Of a stretch of 64,000 nt of DNA, positions 19,085-28,922 are shown piece by piece. Each line of letters starts with the position of its first letter. Position 1 is the stretch's first letter. Origin of the DNA: Sphingomonas sp. LT1P40 (GTDB taxonomy: Bacteria; Pseudomonadota; Alphaproteobacteria; Sphingomonadales; Sphingomonadaceae); assembly GCF_036663835.1 (NCBI RefSeq), contig NZ_JAXOJT010000002.1, positions 496,001 to 560,000 of the forward strand. Direction: 5' to 3'. The position numbers and the translations under genes are program-made. The notes beneath the pieces are model-generated. The model searched no databases. It had not been told where the DNA came from and saw nothing but the letters and a program-made list of their open reading frames with translations.

Positions 19085-19681
19085 ATGGGACAGACTCTCC
19101 TGGCATCCGGCGATGCGCGTCGGCGCGGCGTTCGCACCATATTGGTGGTGGACGACAGCCGCACCAACCTCAACGTCGTCGGCGCGCGATTGGGTCAGCT
19201 CGGCTATCTGGTCGTGCTGTGCGACAATGGTCGTGAGGCGATCGACCTGATCGGTGCGCGCGGGTTCGATCTCGTGCTGCTCGACATGATGATGCCGCGC
19301 GTCTCCGGCCTCGATGTGCTGGCCGAACTGCGCAGCGCGATCGATACCGTCGACCTGCCCGTCATCATGATTACCGCGCGCAGCGACAGCGGTGCGGTGG
19401 TTGCGGCGCTCGCCGCCGGGGCCGACGATTATGTCGCCAAACCGTTCGATTTCGAGGTGCTTGCCGCGCGGATCGAACGCACGCTGGAACGCGGCACCCG
19501 CCTGTCGGAGCTCAAGCGCTCGGTCGCCGCACTCGATGCGCGCATCGCCGCGCGCGCGATCGAACTGGGCGAAACGCGCACCGAACTCGCCGTCACCCGC
19601 GCCGACCGCGCACGGCTGGTCAGCTCGATCCAGTCGCTAAATGCAGAGGTCGAGCGGCTTAGCGGAACCAGTGCCGCCTGA
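19085..19681 (+). CDS. Response regulator, receiver domain plus coiled coil
   Basis: 198 residues. The CheY-like receiver occupies about 18-140: ILVVDDSRTNLNVV (acidic pair), LVLLDMMMPRVSG with the phosphoacceptor Asp, MITARSDSG and DDYVAKPFDFEVL with the conserved Lys. The remaining C-terminus is a heptad-like helix (SELKRSVAALDARIA to the end), with no DNA-binding or enzyme domain. No kinase is adjacent. It may act as a phosphorylation-controlled dimer or partner-binding module. Confidence 0.88.
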   Translation: MGQTLLASGDARRRGVRTILVVDDSRTNLNVVGARLGQLGYLVVLCDNGREAIDLIGARGFDLVLLDMMMPRVSGLDVLAELRSAIDTVDLPVIMITARSDSGAVVAALAAGADDYVAKPFDFEVLAARIERTLERGTRLSELKRSVAALDARIAARAIELGETRTELAVTRADRARLVSSIQSLNAEVERLSGTSAA

Positions 19682-20609
19682 CGAAATAGGTCGTGACCAC
19701 TGCGGCGACAGCGATGCTGAAGCCGGTAATCACCCAGAATGAAAACGGATGATCGTCATAGGGAATGCCCTTCACGTTCATGCCGAACAGCCCGGTGATG
19801 AAGGTCAGCGGCAGGAAGATCATCGCCGCCACCGCAATCACGAGGCTGCGCTGATCGATCAGTTCGGCGCGAAGGTCAGTCAGCGTTTCGTGGATCAGCG
19901 CGGCGCGCTCACGGATGCTTTCCAGTTCCTCGGCCATGCGCGCGGCGCGGTCGGCGGCGGCGGAGATGTGCAGCCGGTCTTCATCGCTCAACCAGCGGAC
20001 GGGCAGGGTGGCGAGCGTCTCCAGCGCTACCCGCTGGGGATAGAGGAAGCGGCGATAACCGATCGCGGTCCGCCGCGCGTGATTGACCTGACGACGCAGC
20101 TCGAACGCGCGGCGCCCATCCAGCTGCTCCTCGCAATCGTCGAGCGAATCGCCCAGATCGGCGACTTGCGGATCGAGCTGCCCGGTGATCGTGCTGGCGA
20201 GGACCGCGATCAAGTCGCCCGCATCGCGGATCGACCCGGCTTCGGTCGCGGCGCGCGCCGCGTCGAGCGCATCGAGCGGTAGGCGCGTGACCGAAATGAC
20301 CCTGTCGCCCTCCGCATAGAGCCGGATCGACGCCAGCGGATCGGAACTCGCCATCGTCGCATGCGTCATGCCGCGCAGATTGAGCACCGCGCCGCCATTC
20401 ACCTGTTCGCAGCGCGGGCGGGTTTCAAGCGCGGTGAGTGCCTCGATCACGAACCGGTCAAGCTGTGCGGTTGCGCTCAGCCAATGCTGCACCTCTTCGT
20501 CGCGCGACGTAAGATGAATCCAAACGAACCCGCGCCGCGCGGCAATGCCCTGCTCAGGCGTGGTTTCACGCACGCCGTTGCGCGCGACGACGTAGGCAAA
20601 GCCGCTCAT
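19659..20609 (-). CDS. zntB: CorA-family zinc transporter ZntB
   Basis: 316 residues from ATG 20609, stop at 19659. The long cytoplasmic N-terminal domain is followed by two C-terminal membrane helices, with the pore signature GMN in FITGLFGMNVKGIPYDD. The sequence between the helices ends as YDDHPFSFW, typical of ZntB rather than magnesium-specific CorA. ZntB is a Zn(II)/proton transporter in enterobacteria; here the ion is inferred. Its 3' end overlaps the end of the convergent response regulator by 23 bases. The upstream open frame to 21125 is a shadow. Confidence 0.9.
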   Translation of the reverse strand: MSGFAYVVARNGVRETTPEQGIAARRGFVWIHLTSRDEEVQHWLSATAQLDRFVIEALTALETRPRCEQVNGGAVLNLRGMTHATMASSDPLASIRLYAEGDRVISVTRLPLDALDAARAATEAGSIRDAGDLIAVLASTITGQLDPQVADLGDSLDDCEEQLDGRRAFELRRQVNHARRTAIGYRRFLYPQRVALETLATLPVRWLSDEDRLHISAAADRAARMAEELESIRERAALIHETLTDLRAELIDQRSLVIAVAAMIFLPLTFITGLFGMNVKGIPYDDHPFSFWVITGFSIAVAAVVTTYFVRRHWFR

Positions 20610-21361
20610 CGCGCCATCTCCAGGTCGATCGTCAGGCCCGGCAGATCGGCGGGCGGGGCGGTGCATTCGATGCGATCGGCATCGGCGCGGGCGCGAGTGA
20701 GGATATCGAGGGGCACGTCCGGGCGGTGTGTAATCCGGTCGGCCTGCGACAGCAATCGCGCCTCCCGCAGCGTCAGCTCGTCCGGATCGGCGGAACGCAA
20801 CTCGATCCGCACGAGTCCGCCTGCGCCCGCCGCCGGATCGGCGAGCCAGCGTTCCACGGCATCGGCGGATTGCGCCACCAACGGATCGAGCGGACCGGAC
20901 AGGGCAGTTCCAATCGCGTGCCGTCGCTCGCCGCCATCGGGCCAGCGCGCCCGCATCGCATCGCGCGCCCGTCCCAGTGAATCGGCGAGCTGACCGAGCG
21001 TCGCCGGGATCAGCGGCTCCAACCGCTGCCGCAAAGCCGCCGCCAGCCCTGCCGATGCGCCGCCGGTGCCGATTGCGATCGTTACCGGATCGCGCTCGAC
21101 GATCGCGGGCAGGGTGAAGTCGCACAGATCGGGCCGGTCGGCGACGTTGACGAGCACGCGCCGCGTCTTCAGCCGCGTCACCACCGGCTCCGGATCGTCA
21201 CAGGCGATCAGCGCGAGCGGCGCATCGCCGTCCTCCGCGACGATCACTGCCCCCGCGCGCTCCAGCAAGCGGCGCTTGGCCTCCGCCGCCGCGCCGTCAC
21301 CGATCAGGATCACGGGCCGCCCGTCCATCCGGACGAAGACCGGCAATCCCGATCGTTTCAT
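20606..21361 (-). CDS. Siroheme synthase-like NAD(P)-binding protein (CysG N-terminal domain, Met8-like)
   Basis: 251 residues from ATG 21361, which overlaps the lysA stop (atga). The start MKRSGLPVFVRMDGRPVILI leads into a GDGAAAEAKRRLLERAGA dinucleotide-binding motif, then LVNVADRPDLCDFTLPAIVERD and IAIGTGGASAGLAAALRQRLE, all typical of precorrin-2 dehydrogenase/sirohydrochlorin ferrochelatase. The methyltransferase half of CysG is missing, as in stand-alone Met8 proteins. Likely step: NAD-dependent oxidation and iron insertion toward siroheme. Its ATGA overlap with zntB downstream is also 4 bases, so three genes form one unit. Confidence 0.88.
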   Translation of the reverse strand: MKRSGLPVFVRMDGRPVILIGDGAAAEAKRRLLERAGAVIVAEDGDAPLALIACDDPEPVVTRLKTRRVLVNVADRPDLCDFTLPAIVERDPVTIAIGTGGASAGLAAALRQRLEPLIPATLGQLADSLGRARDAMRARWPDGGERRHAIGTALSGPLDPLVAQSADAVERWLADPAAGAGGLVRIELRSADPDELTLREARLLSQADRITHRPDVPLDILTRARADADRIECTAPPADLPGLTIDLEMAR

Positions 21362-22617
21362 CGGACCCACTCGGGCACGCGCTCGGCACCCATGATCGTC
21401 TCGGGCTGGATGCGGTCGGCGACCACCGCGAATCTGTCGCCCGACACCAGCACCTCCGGCACCAAAGCACGACTATTATAGGTCGAGGCCATCGTCGCGC
21501 CATAAGCACCCGCAGTGCGGAACACGGCGAGGTCGCCCGACCGCACGACGTCGATCTCGCGGCCCATTGCAAATGTATCGCCGGTTTCGCACACCGGTCC
21601 CGCGATATTGGCGATCATCTTCTCACCCGTAGGCTCGACCGCCTCGAAATCGTGATAGGCATCGTAAAGCGCCGGTCGCGCCAAGTCGTTCATCGCCGCA
21701 TCGACGATGACATAGGGGTTGCCGTTGGCGGGCTTCACCCAGATCACCTCGGTCGCCAGCACCCCGGCATTGCCGCAGATGAAGCGGCCCGGTTCGAACA
21801 TCAGCGTCACGTCCCAGCCCTCGGTCACGCGCCTGACCATCGCGCCGAAATCTTCGGCCGACGAAACCTGTTCGCCGGGATGATAGGGCACGCCAAGGCC
21901 ACCGCCCAGATCGACATGGGTGATCGTGTGTCCGGCAACGCGCAGCTGTGCGACCAGCTCGCCGACGCGCGTGTACGCAGCTTCGAGCGGGGCCAGCGTC
22001 TTGAGCTGGCTGCCGATATGGATCGCCACGCCGCGCAGATCGAGGCCGGGCAGCTGCGACAACCGGTCGAAAATGCCGGGTGCGCGATCGATCGCCACGC
22101 CGAACTTGTTCTCCGCCTTGCCGGTCGAGATTTTGGCGTGGGTGCCGGCATCGACATCGGGGTTCACGCGCAGCACGGCGGGCGCGGTCTTGCCCTGGGC
22201 ATGGGCAAGCGCGGCGAGCACTTCGCCTTCCTCTTCCAGCTCCAAGTTGAATTGGCCGATGCCTTGGTCGAGGCCAAGTTGCAGCTCGGCGCGCGTCTTG
22301 CCGACGCCGGAAAAAACGATGTCCTGTGGCTTCATCCCCGCCGCCAGCGCGCGCTTCAACTCGCCACCTGACACGACATCCGCACCGTAACCCTGTCTTG
22401 CGAGCACACCCAGCACGGCGAGGTTAGGGTTCGCCTTGATCGCAAAGGCGATGTGGACGCGCGGCAGTTCGCTCAGCGCGGCTTTCAGCACCTGCGCATG
22501 CCGCTCCAACGTGGCGGTCGAATAGATATAGACGGGGGTGCCGACCGCTGCCGCGATGGCGGGAATGGCGACGTCCTCGGCGTGCAGCACGCCGTTCCTG
22601 CGATTGAAATGGTCCAT
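21358..22617 (-). CDS. lysA: Diaminopimelate decarboxylase
   Basis: 419 residues from ATG 22617. The enzyme makes L-lysine from meso-diaminopimelate with pyridoxal phosphate. The PLP-lysine is K61 in AFAIKANPN; GVAIHIGSQ and VDLGGGLGVPY mark the barrel, FEPGRFICGNAGVLATEV the C-terminal domain, and GPVCETGDTFA with AYGATMASTYNSR the substrate site. It lies downstream of argH and a lipoprotein gene with very short gaps, a conserved order in sphingomonads. The extra upstream open frame to 22968 is a shadow. Confidence 0.97.
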   Translation of the reverse strand: MDHFNRRNGVLHAEDVAIPAIAAAVGTPVYIYSTATLERHAQVLKAALSELPRVHIAFAIKANPNLAVLGVLARQGYGADVVSGGELKRALAAGMKPQDIVFSGVGKTRAELQLGLDQGIGQFNLELEEEGEVLAALAHAQGKTAPAVLRVNPDVDAGTHAKISTGKAENKFGVAIDRAPGIFDRLSQLPGLDLRGVAIHIGSQLKTLAPLEAAYTRVGELVAQLRVAGHTITHVDLGGGLGVPYHPGEQVSSAEDFGAMVRRVTEGWDVTLMFEPGRFICGNAGVLATEVIWVKPANGNPYVIVDAAMNDLARPALYDAYHDFEAVEPTGEKMIANIAGPVCETGDTFAMGREIDVVRSGDLAVFRTAGAYGATMASTYNSRALVPEVLVSGDRFAVVADRIQPETIMGAERVPEWVR

Positions 22618-22634
22618 GAAACGGGTCTTCTCGA

Positions 22635-22871
22635 TTATTGCGGCGGCAGATCGAACTCGTCGCTGCGGCGTTCTTCGGAGCTGCGCAGCACTTCGTCGCT
22701 GCGCGTCGGGCGAGTCTGGGGCGATGCCTCGACCAATTGGTCGGGGGTCGGGGTGGCGACAGCCCCATAGGGTTTCGGCGGAAGCGATGCCCCCGCGGCC
22801 GGTTTCAACTCCGCCTTGTTGCCGCACGCCGCCACGGCCAATGCCGCCAGCACTATCAACGCAACTCGCAT
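22635..22871 (-). CDS. Small lipoprotein between argH and lysA
   Basis: 78 residues from ATG 22871. gaggag lies 5 bases upstream of this ATG; a GTG at 22877 overlapping the argH stop is the alternative. The N-terminus MRVALIVLAALAVAACGNK is a lipoprotein signal with lipobox Cys, so the mature protein is membrane-attached. The rest is Pro/Ser/Arg-rich and ends DEFDLPPQ. No function is known to me; the place between argH and lysA is the main clue that it is a real gene. Confidence 0.8.
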   Translation of the reverse strand: MRVALIVLAALAVAACGNKAELKPAAGASLPPKPYGAVATPTPDQLVEASPQTRPTRSDEVLRSSEERRSDEFDLPPQ

Positions 22872-22873
22872 CG

Positions 22874-24244
22874 TCACTCCTCTCGCGCGGCTCGTGCCGC
22901 CGATATCGCTTCGCGCACCCGGATCGGCGCGGTCCCGCCGAAACTGGTGCGGCTGGCCACCGATGCATCGACGCTCAGCACATCGAACGCGCGCATATCG
23001 ATCCTCTCGTCGATTGCGGTCAGGTCCGCAAGGTCGAGCTGGTCCAGCCGCACCCCCTTCGCCTCAGCCGCCGCCACTGCGCGACCGGTGATATGATGCG
23101 CCTCCCGAAACGGGATGCCGCCTTCGCGCACCAGCCAGTCGGCGAGGTCGGTCGCGGTGGCAAAGCCCGATTCGGCGAGGCCGCGCATCCGGTCGGTGCG
23201 GAACTCTGCGCTCTCGATCATGCCGGTCATCGCCGCGATCGACAGGCCGAGCAGGTCATGCGCCTCGAACACCGGCGGCTTGTCGTCCTGCATGTCCTTG
23301 GAATAGGCGAGCGGCAGGCCCTTCATCGTGATCATCAGCGCGGTGAGGCAGCCGATGATGCGCCCGCTATGCCCGCGCACCAGCTCCGCCGCATCGGGAT
23401 TGCGCTTTTGCGGCATGATCGAGCTGCCGGTCGACCATTGGTCCGACAGCCGCACGAAACCGAACGGCTGGCTCGCCCAGATCACGAATTCCTCGGCCAG
23501 GCGGCTGAGGTGGAGTGAGCATTGTGCAGCCGCCATCAGGTAATCGAGTGCGAAATCCCGGTCGCTGACCGCATCGAGCGAATTGCGCGTCGGGCCGTCG
23601 AAGCCAAGCGCCGCGGCCGTCGCATCGCGGTCGAGGTCGAAGCCGGTCCCCGCCAGCGCCGCCGATCCCAGCGGGCAACGATTGCCGCGCGCGCGGGCGT
23701 CGGTGAAGCGGCTGATATCCCGGGCCATCATCTCGAAATAGGCCATCAGGTGATGCCCCAGCGTCACCGGCTGCGCGCTCTGCAAATGTGTGAAGCCCGG
23801 CATCACGCTGTCGGCATGTTCCTCGGCCCGCGTCAGCAGCGCGTCCTGCAACGCGGTCAGCGCCGCCAGCACCTGATCGGTGGCGTCGCGCACCCATAGC
23901 CGGAAATCGGTTGCCACCTGATCGTTGCGGCTGCGCGCGGTATGAAGGCGACCCGCGACCGCCCCGATCTTCTCCGCCAGCCGCGCCTCGGTCAGCATAT
24001 GGATATCTTCGAGCGCCAGATCTTCGGGCACGCCGTCGCGGGCATAGTCCGCCGCAACGGCGTCGAGACCGGCGGAAATCGTCGCCGCATCCTCAAGCGC
24101 CACGATGCCCTGCCGGCCCAGCATCGCAACATGCGCCTGTGATCCTGCGATATCCTGCTGCCACATTCGCTTGTCGAACGGGATCGATGCGTTAATCTCG
24201 CGCATCACCGACGACGGGCCTTCGGCGAAGCGCCCGCCCCACAT
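22874..24244 (-). CDS. argH: Argininosuccinate lyase
   Basis: 456 residues from ATG 24244 ([20 protein letters not shown]). It splits argininosuccinate to arginine and fumarate, last step of arginine synthesis. Family signature [19 protein letters not shown] is intact, with the catalytic Ser, together with [19 protein letters not shown] and [18 protein letters not shown]. The start codon shares bases with a possible ATG of the divergent TlpA gene. The gene product ends in a Glu-rich tail overlapping the lipoprotein gene. Confidence 0.97.
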   Translation of the reverse strand: MWGGRFAEGPSSVMREINASIPFDKRMWQQDIAGSQAHVAMLGRQGIVALEDAATISAGLDAVAADYARDGVPEDLALEDIHMLTEARLAEKIGAVAGRLHTARSRNDQVATDFRLWVRDATDQVLAALTALQDALLTRAEEHADSVMPGFTHLQSAQPVTLGHHLMAYFEMMARDISRFTDARARGNRCPLGSAALAGTGFDLDRDATAAALGFDGPTRNSLDAVSDRDFALDYLMAAAQCSLHLSRLAEEFVIWASQPFGFVRLSDQWSTGSSIMPQKRNPDAAELVRGHSGRIIGCLTALMITMKGLPLAYSKDMQDDKPPVFEAHDLLGLSIAAMTGMIESAEFRTDRMRGLAESGFATATDLADWLVREGGIPFREAHHITGRAVAAAEAKGVRLDQLDLADLTAIDERIDMRAFDVLSVDASVASRTSFGGTAPIRVREAISAARAAREE

Positions 24245-24260
24245 GGAATTGGAGTCTGTC

Positions 24261-24863
24261 TTGCGCCCGACGATCGCGCTTCTCCCGATATTGTTCGGCG
24301 CATTAGCGCTTGGAACCGCTGGCTGCGATAGGGCCAAGGATGCTGGCGAGCAAGCAAACCCAACTGTCGCCGCCGATAGCGAGCCTGCGGCGGAGAACGC
24401 CAGCGACGAACCCGAACGCGTCGGCACGCTCGACCGCAGCAACAAGGGGGAAGCGGCCCCGGCGCATGTGTTTCAGGCACCGGACGGCAAGCCGGTGACG
24501 CTGGCCGCGTTCAAGGGCAAGCCGCTGCTGCTCAACCTGTGGGCGACCTGGTGCGCACCGTGCATCCGCGAAATGCCGATGCTCGACCGGCTGGCGGTGC
24601 GCGAGGGCGATAAGTTGCAGGTCGTGGTGATCAGCCAGGATCTGGAGGGCGCGGAGAAGGTCACGCCATTCTTTGCGAAATCGGGGTTCAAGGCGTTGCA
24701 GCCCTATCTCGATCCCGAAGTGAAATTCTCGACCGGCTATGGCGTCAATTTGCCGACGACTATCCTTTACGATGCTCAGGGGCGTGAGGTGTGGCGCGTG
24801 TCGGGTGACATGGACTGGGACGGCGAGACGGCGAAGGCGTGGATTGCGGAGGCATCGAAGTAA
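24261..24863 (+). CDS. TlpA-type thioredoxin-fold lipoprotein
   Basis: 200 residues if started at TTG 24261, which has ggag 6 bases upstream; an ATG at 24243 in the same frame would share bases with the argH start. The N-terminus is a lipoprotein signal (about 1-22, ending GTAGC). The thioredoxin domain holds the redox motif WCAPC in [20 protein letters not shown], plus a cis-Pro region (NLPTTILYD). It likely reduces periplasmic thiols, for instance in cytochrome c maturation; no cytochrome gene is nearby to prove it. Confidence 0.9.
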   Translation: MRPTIALLPILFGALALGTAGCDRAKDAGEQANPTVAADSEPAAENASDEPERVGTLDRSNKGEAAPAHVFQAPDGKPVTLAAFKGKPLLLNLWATWCAPCIREMPMLDRLAVREGDKLQVVVISQDLEGAEKVTPFFAKSGFKALQPYLDPEVKFSTGYGVNLPTTILYDAQGREVWRVSGDMDWDGETAKAWIAEASK

Positions 24864-24877
24864 CGGAGCGACGTGCG

Positions 24878-25927
24878 ATGAAGATTCTGTGGCTTGCACT
24901 TGCCAGCCTTGTTTTCGCAGCCGCGCCGACGCTGGCTGATCAGGCCGGCAAGGCGCCCGTCGACGATGTGTTCGAGCGCGGGTGCGGCGATGATAACGGA
25001 ATCGACCGTTGTTCGGATGCGGTGCAGGACAAAATGAGATCCTTGTACGGTTTCGAGTCCGGCAAGGATCTGATCGCGCGCGGCATCACGTTCCGGAGGG
25101 TCATGCTGGTCGATGGCTATGGCCGGGACGTCGTCGCCATCTCCGCGCACAGGATACTCGGTCGGGCACCCGTCATCGAGGTCCGAATCCCCGGGGCACC
25201 CAAAGCTCAGGCTGCGACTTTGGAAGCTACGCTTAGCAGTGAAGTGTGGGCGCGTGTCATCGCGGAGTCCACGAATTTCGACCGCGACTTGGTGCGCAGA
25301 AAAGGGGTGACTGAGGATGAAATCTCGCTCTGCCTCCATGCGTGGTTTGCCGTGGGGGAAGCGGGGGATGCGCGCCGGATCGAACAACATATTCTGCCGG
25401 AGCAGTTCACCGAGCCAGTGTACCGTCGCGATGCCGAAACCGCATGTGGTGGAGGTCTCGGAATGTCGTTCGCCTTTCGCCTCGCTGACATTGCGTATGA
25501 GGCGCTGGCGGAATGCGGCACAGTCGATCGTGCGACCGTTCGGAATATCCCGATGCTCCTCGCAGCTTGCTCGGCACTAAAGGGCGATCGGCAATCCGCC
25601 GGTGAAGCGCTCGCCGTGCTTCACAAGCTCCGTCCTGGCATTGGATTAACCCAGAAGGAAAGCGATCGGCTCGTCGCACATAATGCGGACTCGGTTCAGC
25701 CGCAGCTGTGGTCGCTCCTACAGAGCGCAGGGGCAATCTTCTTCGATTCCCCCGATGGCGTCGATGTCGATCACGTCACCGTGCGTGGCACCGCCTTCTA
25801 TTGGAACACGGACAAGCCTGACGATGATGAAGAGGCAACAGTCGAACTGGCACTGATCCGCCAACTAGACCAATTCGTCGTAAAAAGCCTGCGGGTATCC
25901 GAACGACGACCGAAGAAGGCCACCTGA
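24878..25927 (+). CDS. Secreted protein of unknown function
   Basis: 349 residues from ATG 24878. A signal peptide is clear (MKILWLALASLVFAAAPTLA, cleavage after ADQ is likely). The mature part holds several Cys (in RGCGDDNG, IDRCSD, LCLHAW, TACGGG, ECGT, AACSAL), so disulfides are plausible in the periplasm. I recognise no domain. It begins 14 bases after the TlpA-like gene, whose thiol chemistry would fit a Cys-rich client, but that link is inference. The gene ends one base before the TetR stop. Confidence 0.75.
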   Translation: MKILWLALASLVFAAAPTLADQAGKAPVDDVFERGCGDDNGIDRCSDAVQDKMRSLYGFESGKDLIARGITFRRVMLVDGYGRDVVAISAHRILGRAPVIEVRIPGAPKAQAATLEATLSSEVWARVIAESTNFDRDLVRRKGVTEDEISLCLHAWFAVGEAGDARRIEQHILPEQFTEPVYRRDAETACGGGLGMSFAFRLADIAYEALAECGTVDRATVRNIPMLLAACSALKGDRQSAGEALAVLHKLRPGIGLTQKESDRLVAHNADSVQPQLWSLLQSAGAIFFDSPDGVDVDHVTVRGTAFYWNTDKPDDDEEATVELALIRQLDQFVVKSLRVSERRPKKAT

Positions 25928-26578
25928 CTAACGCACCCCCAACCCCCGCGCCAGCATCTCCGCCACGGTATCCGCCACCGCATCCGGCGTCTGGTCCGCG
26001 TCCCACACGCCATAGCGCAGGCCCAGGAACACGTTCATCCCCATGATCGCCCAGGCGTGGACCTCCGACACGTCCGCGCGGACCTCGCCGCGTTCGGCGG
26101 CGGCTTTCAGGCGGGCGGCGATGCGGTCGGCGGTGGTGGCGTAGTGGAGGCGGAAGCTTTCGGGATCGACGAACTCGGCTTCATCGATGATGCGGTAGAT
26201 TTCCTTGTGCTGCCGGACGAACTCGATGAACGTCGCCAGGCCCGCGCGCTCGGCGGCGATCTGGTCGGGGGCGGCGCGGATCGCGGGGGCGACGTGTTCG
26301 CGGACCTGATCGCTCATGTCGCGGACCAGCGCGCGGAACACCGCGTCCTTTGAATCGAAATAGGTGTAAAAGCTGCCCAGCGCGACACCGGCGCGGCGAG
26401 TGATCCCGCTGATCGACCCCTCGTGAAAGCCTTTTTCGCCGAATTCGGCAGCGGCGGCGTCGAGGATCGTTCGTAGCGTTCGTCGCCCACGCGCGGTGCG
26501 CGGCTCCTTGCCTTCGCTCGCCGCGCTTTCGCTCTTTGCTTCGGTGACTGTGGCCTCCGTGCCACTATTTTCGGTCAC
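25928..26578 (-). CDS. TetR-family transcriptional regulator
   Basis: 216 residues from GTG 26578 with a ggagagg ribosome binding site; an upstream in-frame start at 26641 is the alternative. The N-terminal helix-turn-helix (about 30-75) reads RTILDAAAAEFGEKGFHEGS and ITRRAGVALGSFYTYFDSKDAVF, a textbook TetR pattern. The C-terminus binds ligand and dimerises. It is divergent from the TonB receptor/MFS pair and probably represses that unit; the ligand is unknown. Confidence 0.92.
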   Translation of the reverse strand: MTENSGTEATVTEAKSESAASEGKEPRTARGRRTLRTILDAAAAEFGEKGFHEGSISGITRRAGVALGSFYTYFDSKDAVFRALVRDMSDQVREHVAPAIRAAPDQIAAERAGLATFIEFVRQHKEIYRIIDEAEFVDPESFRLHYATTADRIAARLKAAAERGEVRADVSEVHAWAIMGMNVFLGLRYGVWDADQTPDAVADTVAEMLARGLGVR

Positions 26579-26650
26579 TCGCCCTCTCCCTTGAAACCGG
26601 AAGTTGAAACCCGGTTCATGTTTCAGTATAGCGTCCTCCAACGTCTGACA

Positions 26651-26670
26651 AGCCGGGGCTCAGCCCGGCT
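26651..26670. promoter_or_regulatory. Inverted repeat upstream of the TonB receptor gene
   Basis: agccggg (26651-26657) and cccggct (26664-26670) form a 7-bp inverted repeat with a 6-base spacer, 22 bases upstream of the receptor ATG and between the divergent TetR and receptor genes. It may be a TetR operator or an mRNA hairpin; spacer and arm lengths suit either. Confidence 0.4.
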
Positions 26671-26691
26671 ATTTCTGGGGAGGAAGCACCG

Positions 26692-28920
26692 ATGCTACGC
26701 CTGATTCCGTCTGCTCGCACAATTCTATACGCAGGCGCCGCTTTTGGCGCGCTCGCCGCCGCGCCCGCTTTCGCGCAGGATGTTCCTGCCGATACCGCCG
26801 TCGAAGACGAAGCCGCTTCGGGCGAAATCGTCGTCACCGCGCGCCGTCGCGAAGAAAGCCTGATCGACGTGCCGATCTCGATGTCCGTGGTTACTGGCGA
26901 TTCGCTGGTTCGCAGCGGCGCACCAGACATCACCGCGCTGCAGGACAAGACCCCGAACCTGACGCTGCAGATCGCACGCGGTTCCAACTCCACGCTGATC
27001 GCGTTCAGCCGCGGTGTCGGCCAGCAGGATCCGCTGTGGGGCTTCGAGCCGGGCGTCGCGCTGTATATTGACGACGTTTATGTCGCACGGCCCCAAGGCG
27101 CGGTGCTCGACATTTTCGACGTCGAGCGGGTCGAAGTGTTGCGCGGGCCACAGGGTACGCTTTATGGCCGCAACACCATTGGCGGCGCGGTAAAGTACGT
27201 CACGCGCCGGCTGGGCAATGATTACAAGGCGTCGGCGCGCGCGTCCTATGGTTCGTACAACCAGATCGACCTGGTGGGGCAGGTCGTCGTGCCGCTGGGC
27301 GATACGCTGTCGTTCGGCGCGGCGGTCGCGCAGTACTGGCGCGACGGGTACGGCACCAACCTGACGACGGGTGCCGAGCATTATAACAAAAACGTGCTGG
27401 CCGGTCGGGTTTCGGCTGAGTTCACGCCATCGGACACTATCTTCCTCCGCGTCGCCGCCGATCGCGTGCTCGATCGCTCCAACCCGCGCCACGGCACGCG
27501 TTTGCTGCCCAATGGCGTCGATCCGATCTATGCGCCGACCGCCAGCGTTTATGACACGCGCGCCGGGATCGGCGATTACAACCGGGTCGAGACGCGCGGG
27601 GTTTCGGTCACCGGTGAGGTCAATCTGTCCGATGCGCTGACGTTCAAGACGATCACCGCATGGCGCGACGGCAGCACCGACACGGTGATCGACTTCGACA
27701 ACACCATCCTGCCCACGCTCGACATCCCGGCGGACTATTCCGACCGCCAGTTCACGCAGGAGCTGCAGTTCCTGTATGAAGGCGAACGGCTTCAGGGCGT
27801 GTTCGGCCTTTATTACCTGAACGGTCGCGCGAGCGGCGCGTTCGATACCGTCATCGGCCTCGCCAACCTCACCACGCTGACCGCCGGTGAAGTGTTCACC
27901 AAAAGCTATGCCGCGTTCGGTGATTTCAGTTTTGACCTGAGCGAGCAGTTCAAGATCTCGGCGGGCCTGCGTTATACGCGCGACGAAAAGACCGGCACCG
28001 TGTTCCGCCGCAACTATACCGGTATCCGGTCCCCGCGCTTCGGCAATGCCGCAGCGGTCCCCGGCCTGATCCGTTCCGATTACACCAACAGCCGCGAGTT
28101 CGAGAAATTCACGCCGCGCGTGAGTCTCAGCTATCAGCCGAACGACGACCTGAATTTCTATGCCAGCTATGGCAAGGGCTTCAAATCGGGCGGGTTCGAC
28201 ATGCGCGGCGACGTGGTGCTGACGCCGACCACCGCCAATGGCTATGAGCCGGAGACGATCGACAGCTACGAAGTCGGCGTGAAGGGCGCGTTCCTCGACC
28301 GCACGTTGTTCGTCAACGCCGCCGGTTTCTATTCGAACTACAAGGATCAGCAGGTCACCATTCAGGTGCCGTCGCTGCCCAGCGGCATCGCCAGTTTCGT
28401 CGACAATGCGGGCAAGGGCGTCATCTATGGCTTTGAGCTGGAAACGCGGATGGTGCCGTCGCGCAACTTCTCCGCCAGCGTCGTGGTCGGTTACACCAAT
28501 GCCGACTACAAGGAGTTCTTCACCTTCATCGGCGGCGGCACCACCCCGGTCGACGTGTCGAATGCGCGCGCATTCCAGAACACACCGGAATGGACCGCCA
28601 ACGCGTCGTTCACCTGGTCGCACGATGTGGCGGGCGGCTCCCTCGCCTTCACCCCGGCGGTGTCGCTGCGCAGCGACATCCAGATGTTCGAACTGGCGAC
28701 CCCGGCGCTCGATCAGGACGGCTATGCGCTGGTCGAGGCATCGCTCAACTGGACGTCGGGCGATGGCCGTTACCGGATCGGCGTGGCCGGTCGCAACCTG
28801 ACCGATGCGCGCTACCGCGTCGGCGGCTACAACTTCCCCGGCGCGCTCACCGGCAACTCGGTGATCGGCTATTACGGTCCGCCGCGCACGGTGACCGGCA
28901 CGTTCGAGGTGAAGTTCTGA
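26692..28920 (+). CDS. TonB-dependent outer-membrane receptor
   Basis: 742 residues. The signal peptide (about 1-27, ending AFAQ) is followed by the TonB box region GEIVVTARRREESLIDVPIS, the plug domain (about 50-165, with RGPQGTLYGRNTIGGAVKYVT) and a beta barrel closing in a C-terminal Phe (VTGTFEVKF). This subclass is abundant in sphingomonads and takes up plant or aromatic compounds and siderophores. The next gene is a major facilitator transporter, and a TetR gene is divergent, so the cluster probably imports one unidentified substrate across both membranes. Confidence 0.95.
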   Translation: MLRLIPSARTILYAGAAFGALAAAPAFAQDVPADTAVEDEAASGEIVVTARRREESLIDVPISMSVVTGDSLVRSGAPDITALQDKTPNLTLQIARGSNSTLIAFSRGVGQQDPLWGFEPGVALYIDDVYVARPQGAVLDIFDVERVEVLRGPQGTLYGRNTIGGAVKYVTRRLGNDYKASARASYGSYNQIDLVGQVVVPLGDTLSFGAAVAQYWRDGYGTNLTTGAEHYNKNVLAGRVSAEFTPSDTIFLRVAADRVLDRSNPRHGTRLLPNGVDPIYAPTASVYDTRAGIGDYNRVETRGVSVTGEVNLSDALTFKTITAWRDGSTDTVIDFDNTILPTLDIPADYSDRQFTQELQFLYEGERLQGVFGLYYLNGRASGAFDTVIGLANLTTLTAGEVFTKSYAAFGDFSFDLSEQFKISAGLRYTRDEKTGTVFRRNYTGIRSPRFGNAAAVPGLIRSDYTNSREFEKFTPRVSLSYQPNDDLNFYASYGKGFKSGGFDMRGDVVLTPTTANGYEPETIDSYEVGVKGAFLDRTLFVNAAGFYSNYKDQQVTIQVPSLPSGIASFVDNAGKGVIYGFELETRMVPSRNFSASVVVGYTNADYKEFFTFIGGGTTPVDVSNARAFQNTPEWTANASFTWSHDVAGGSLAFTPAVSLRSDIQMFELATPALDQDGYALVEASLNWTSGDGRYRIGVAGRNLTDARYRVGGYNFPGALTGNSVIGYYGPPRTVTGTFEVKF

Positions 28921-28922
28921 GG

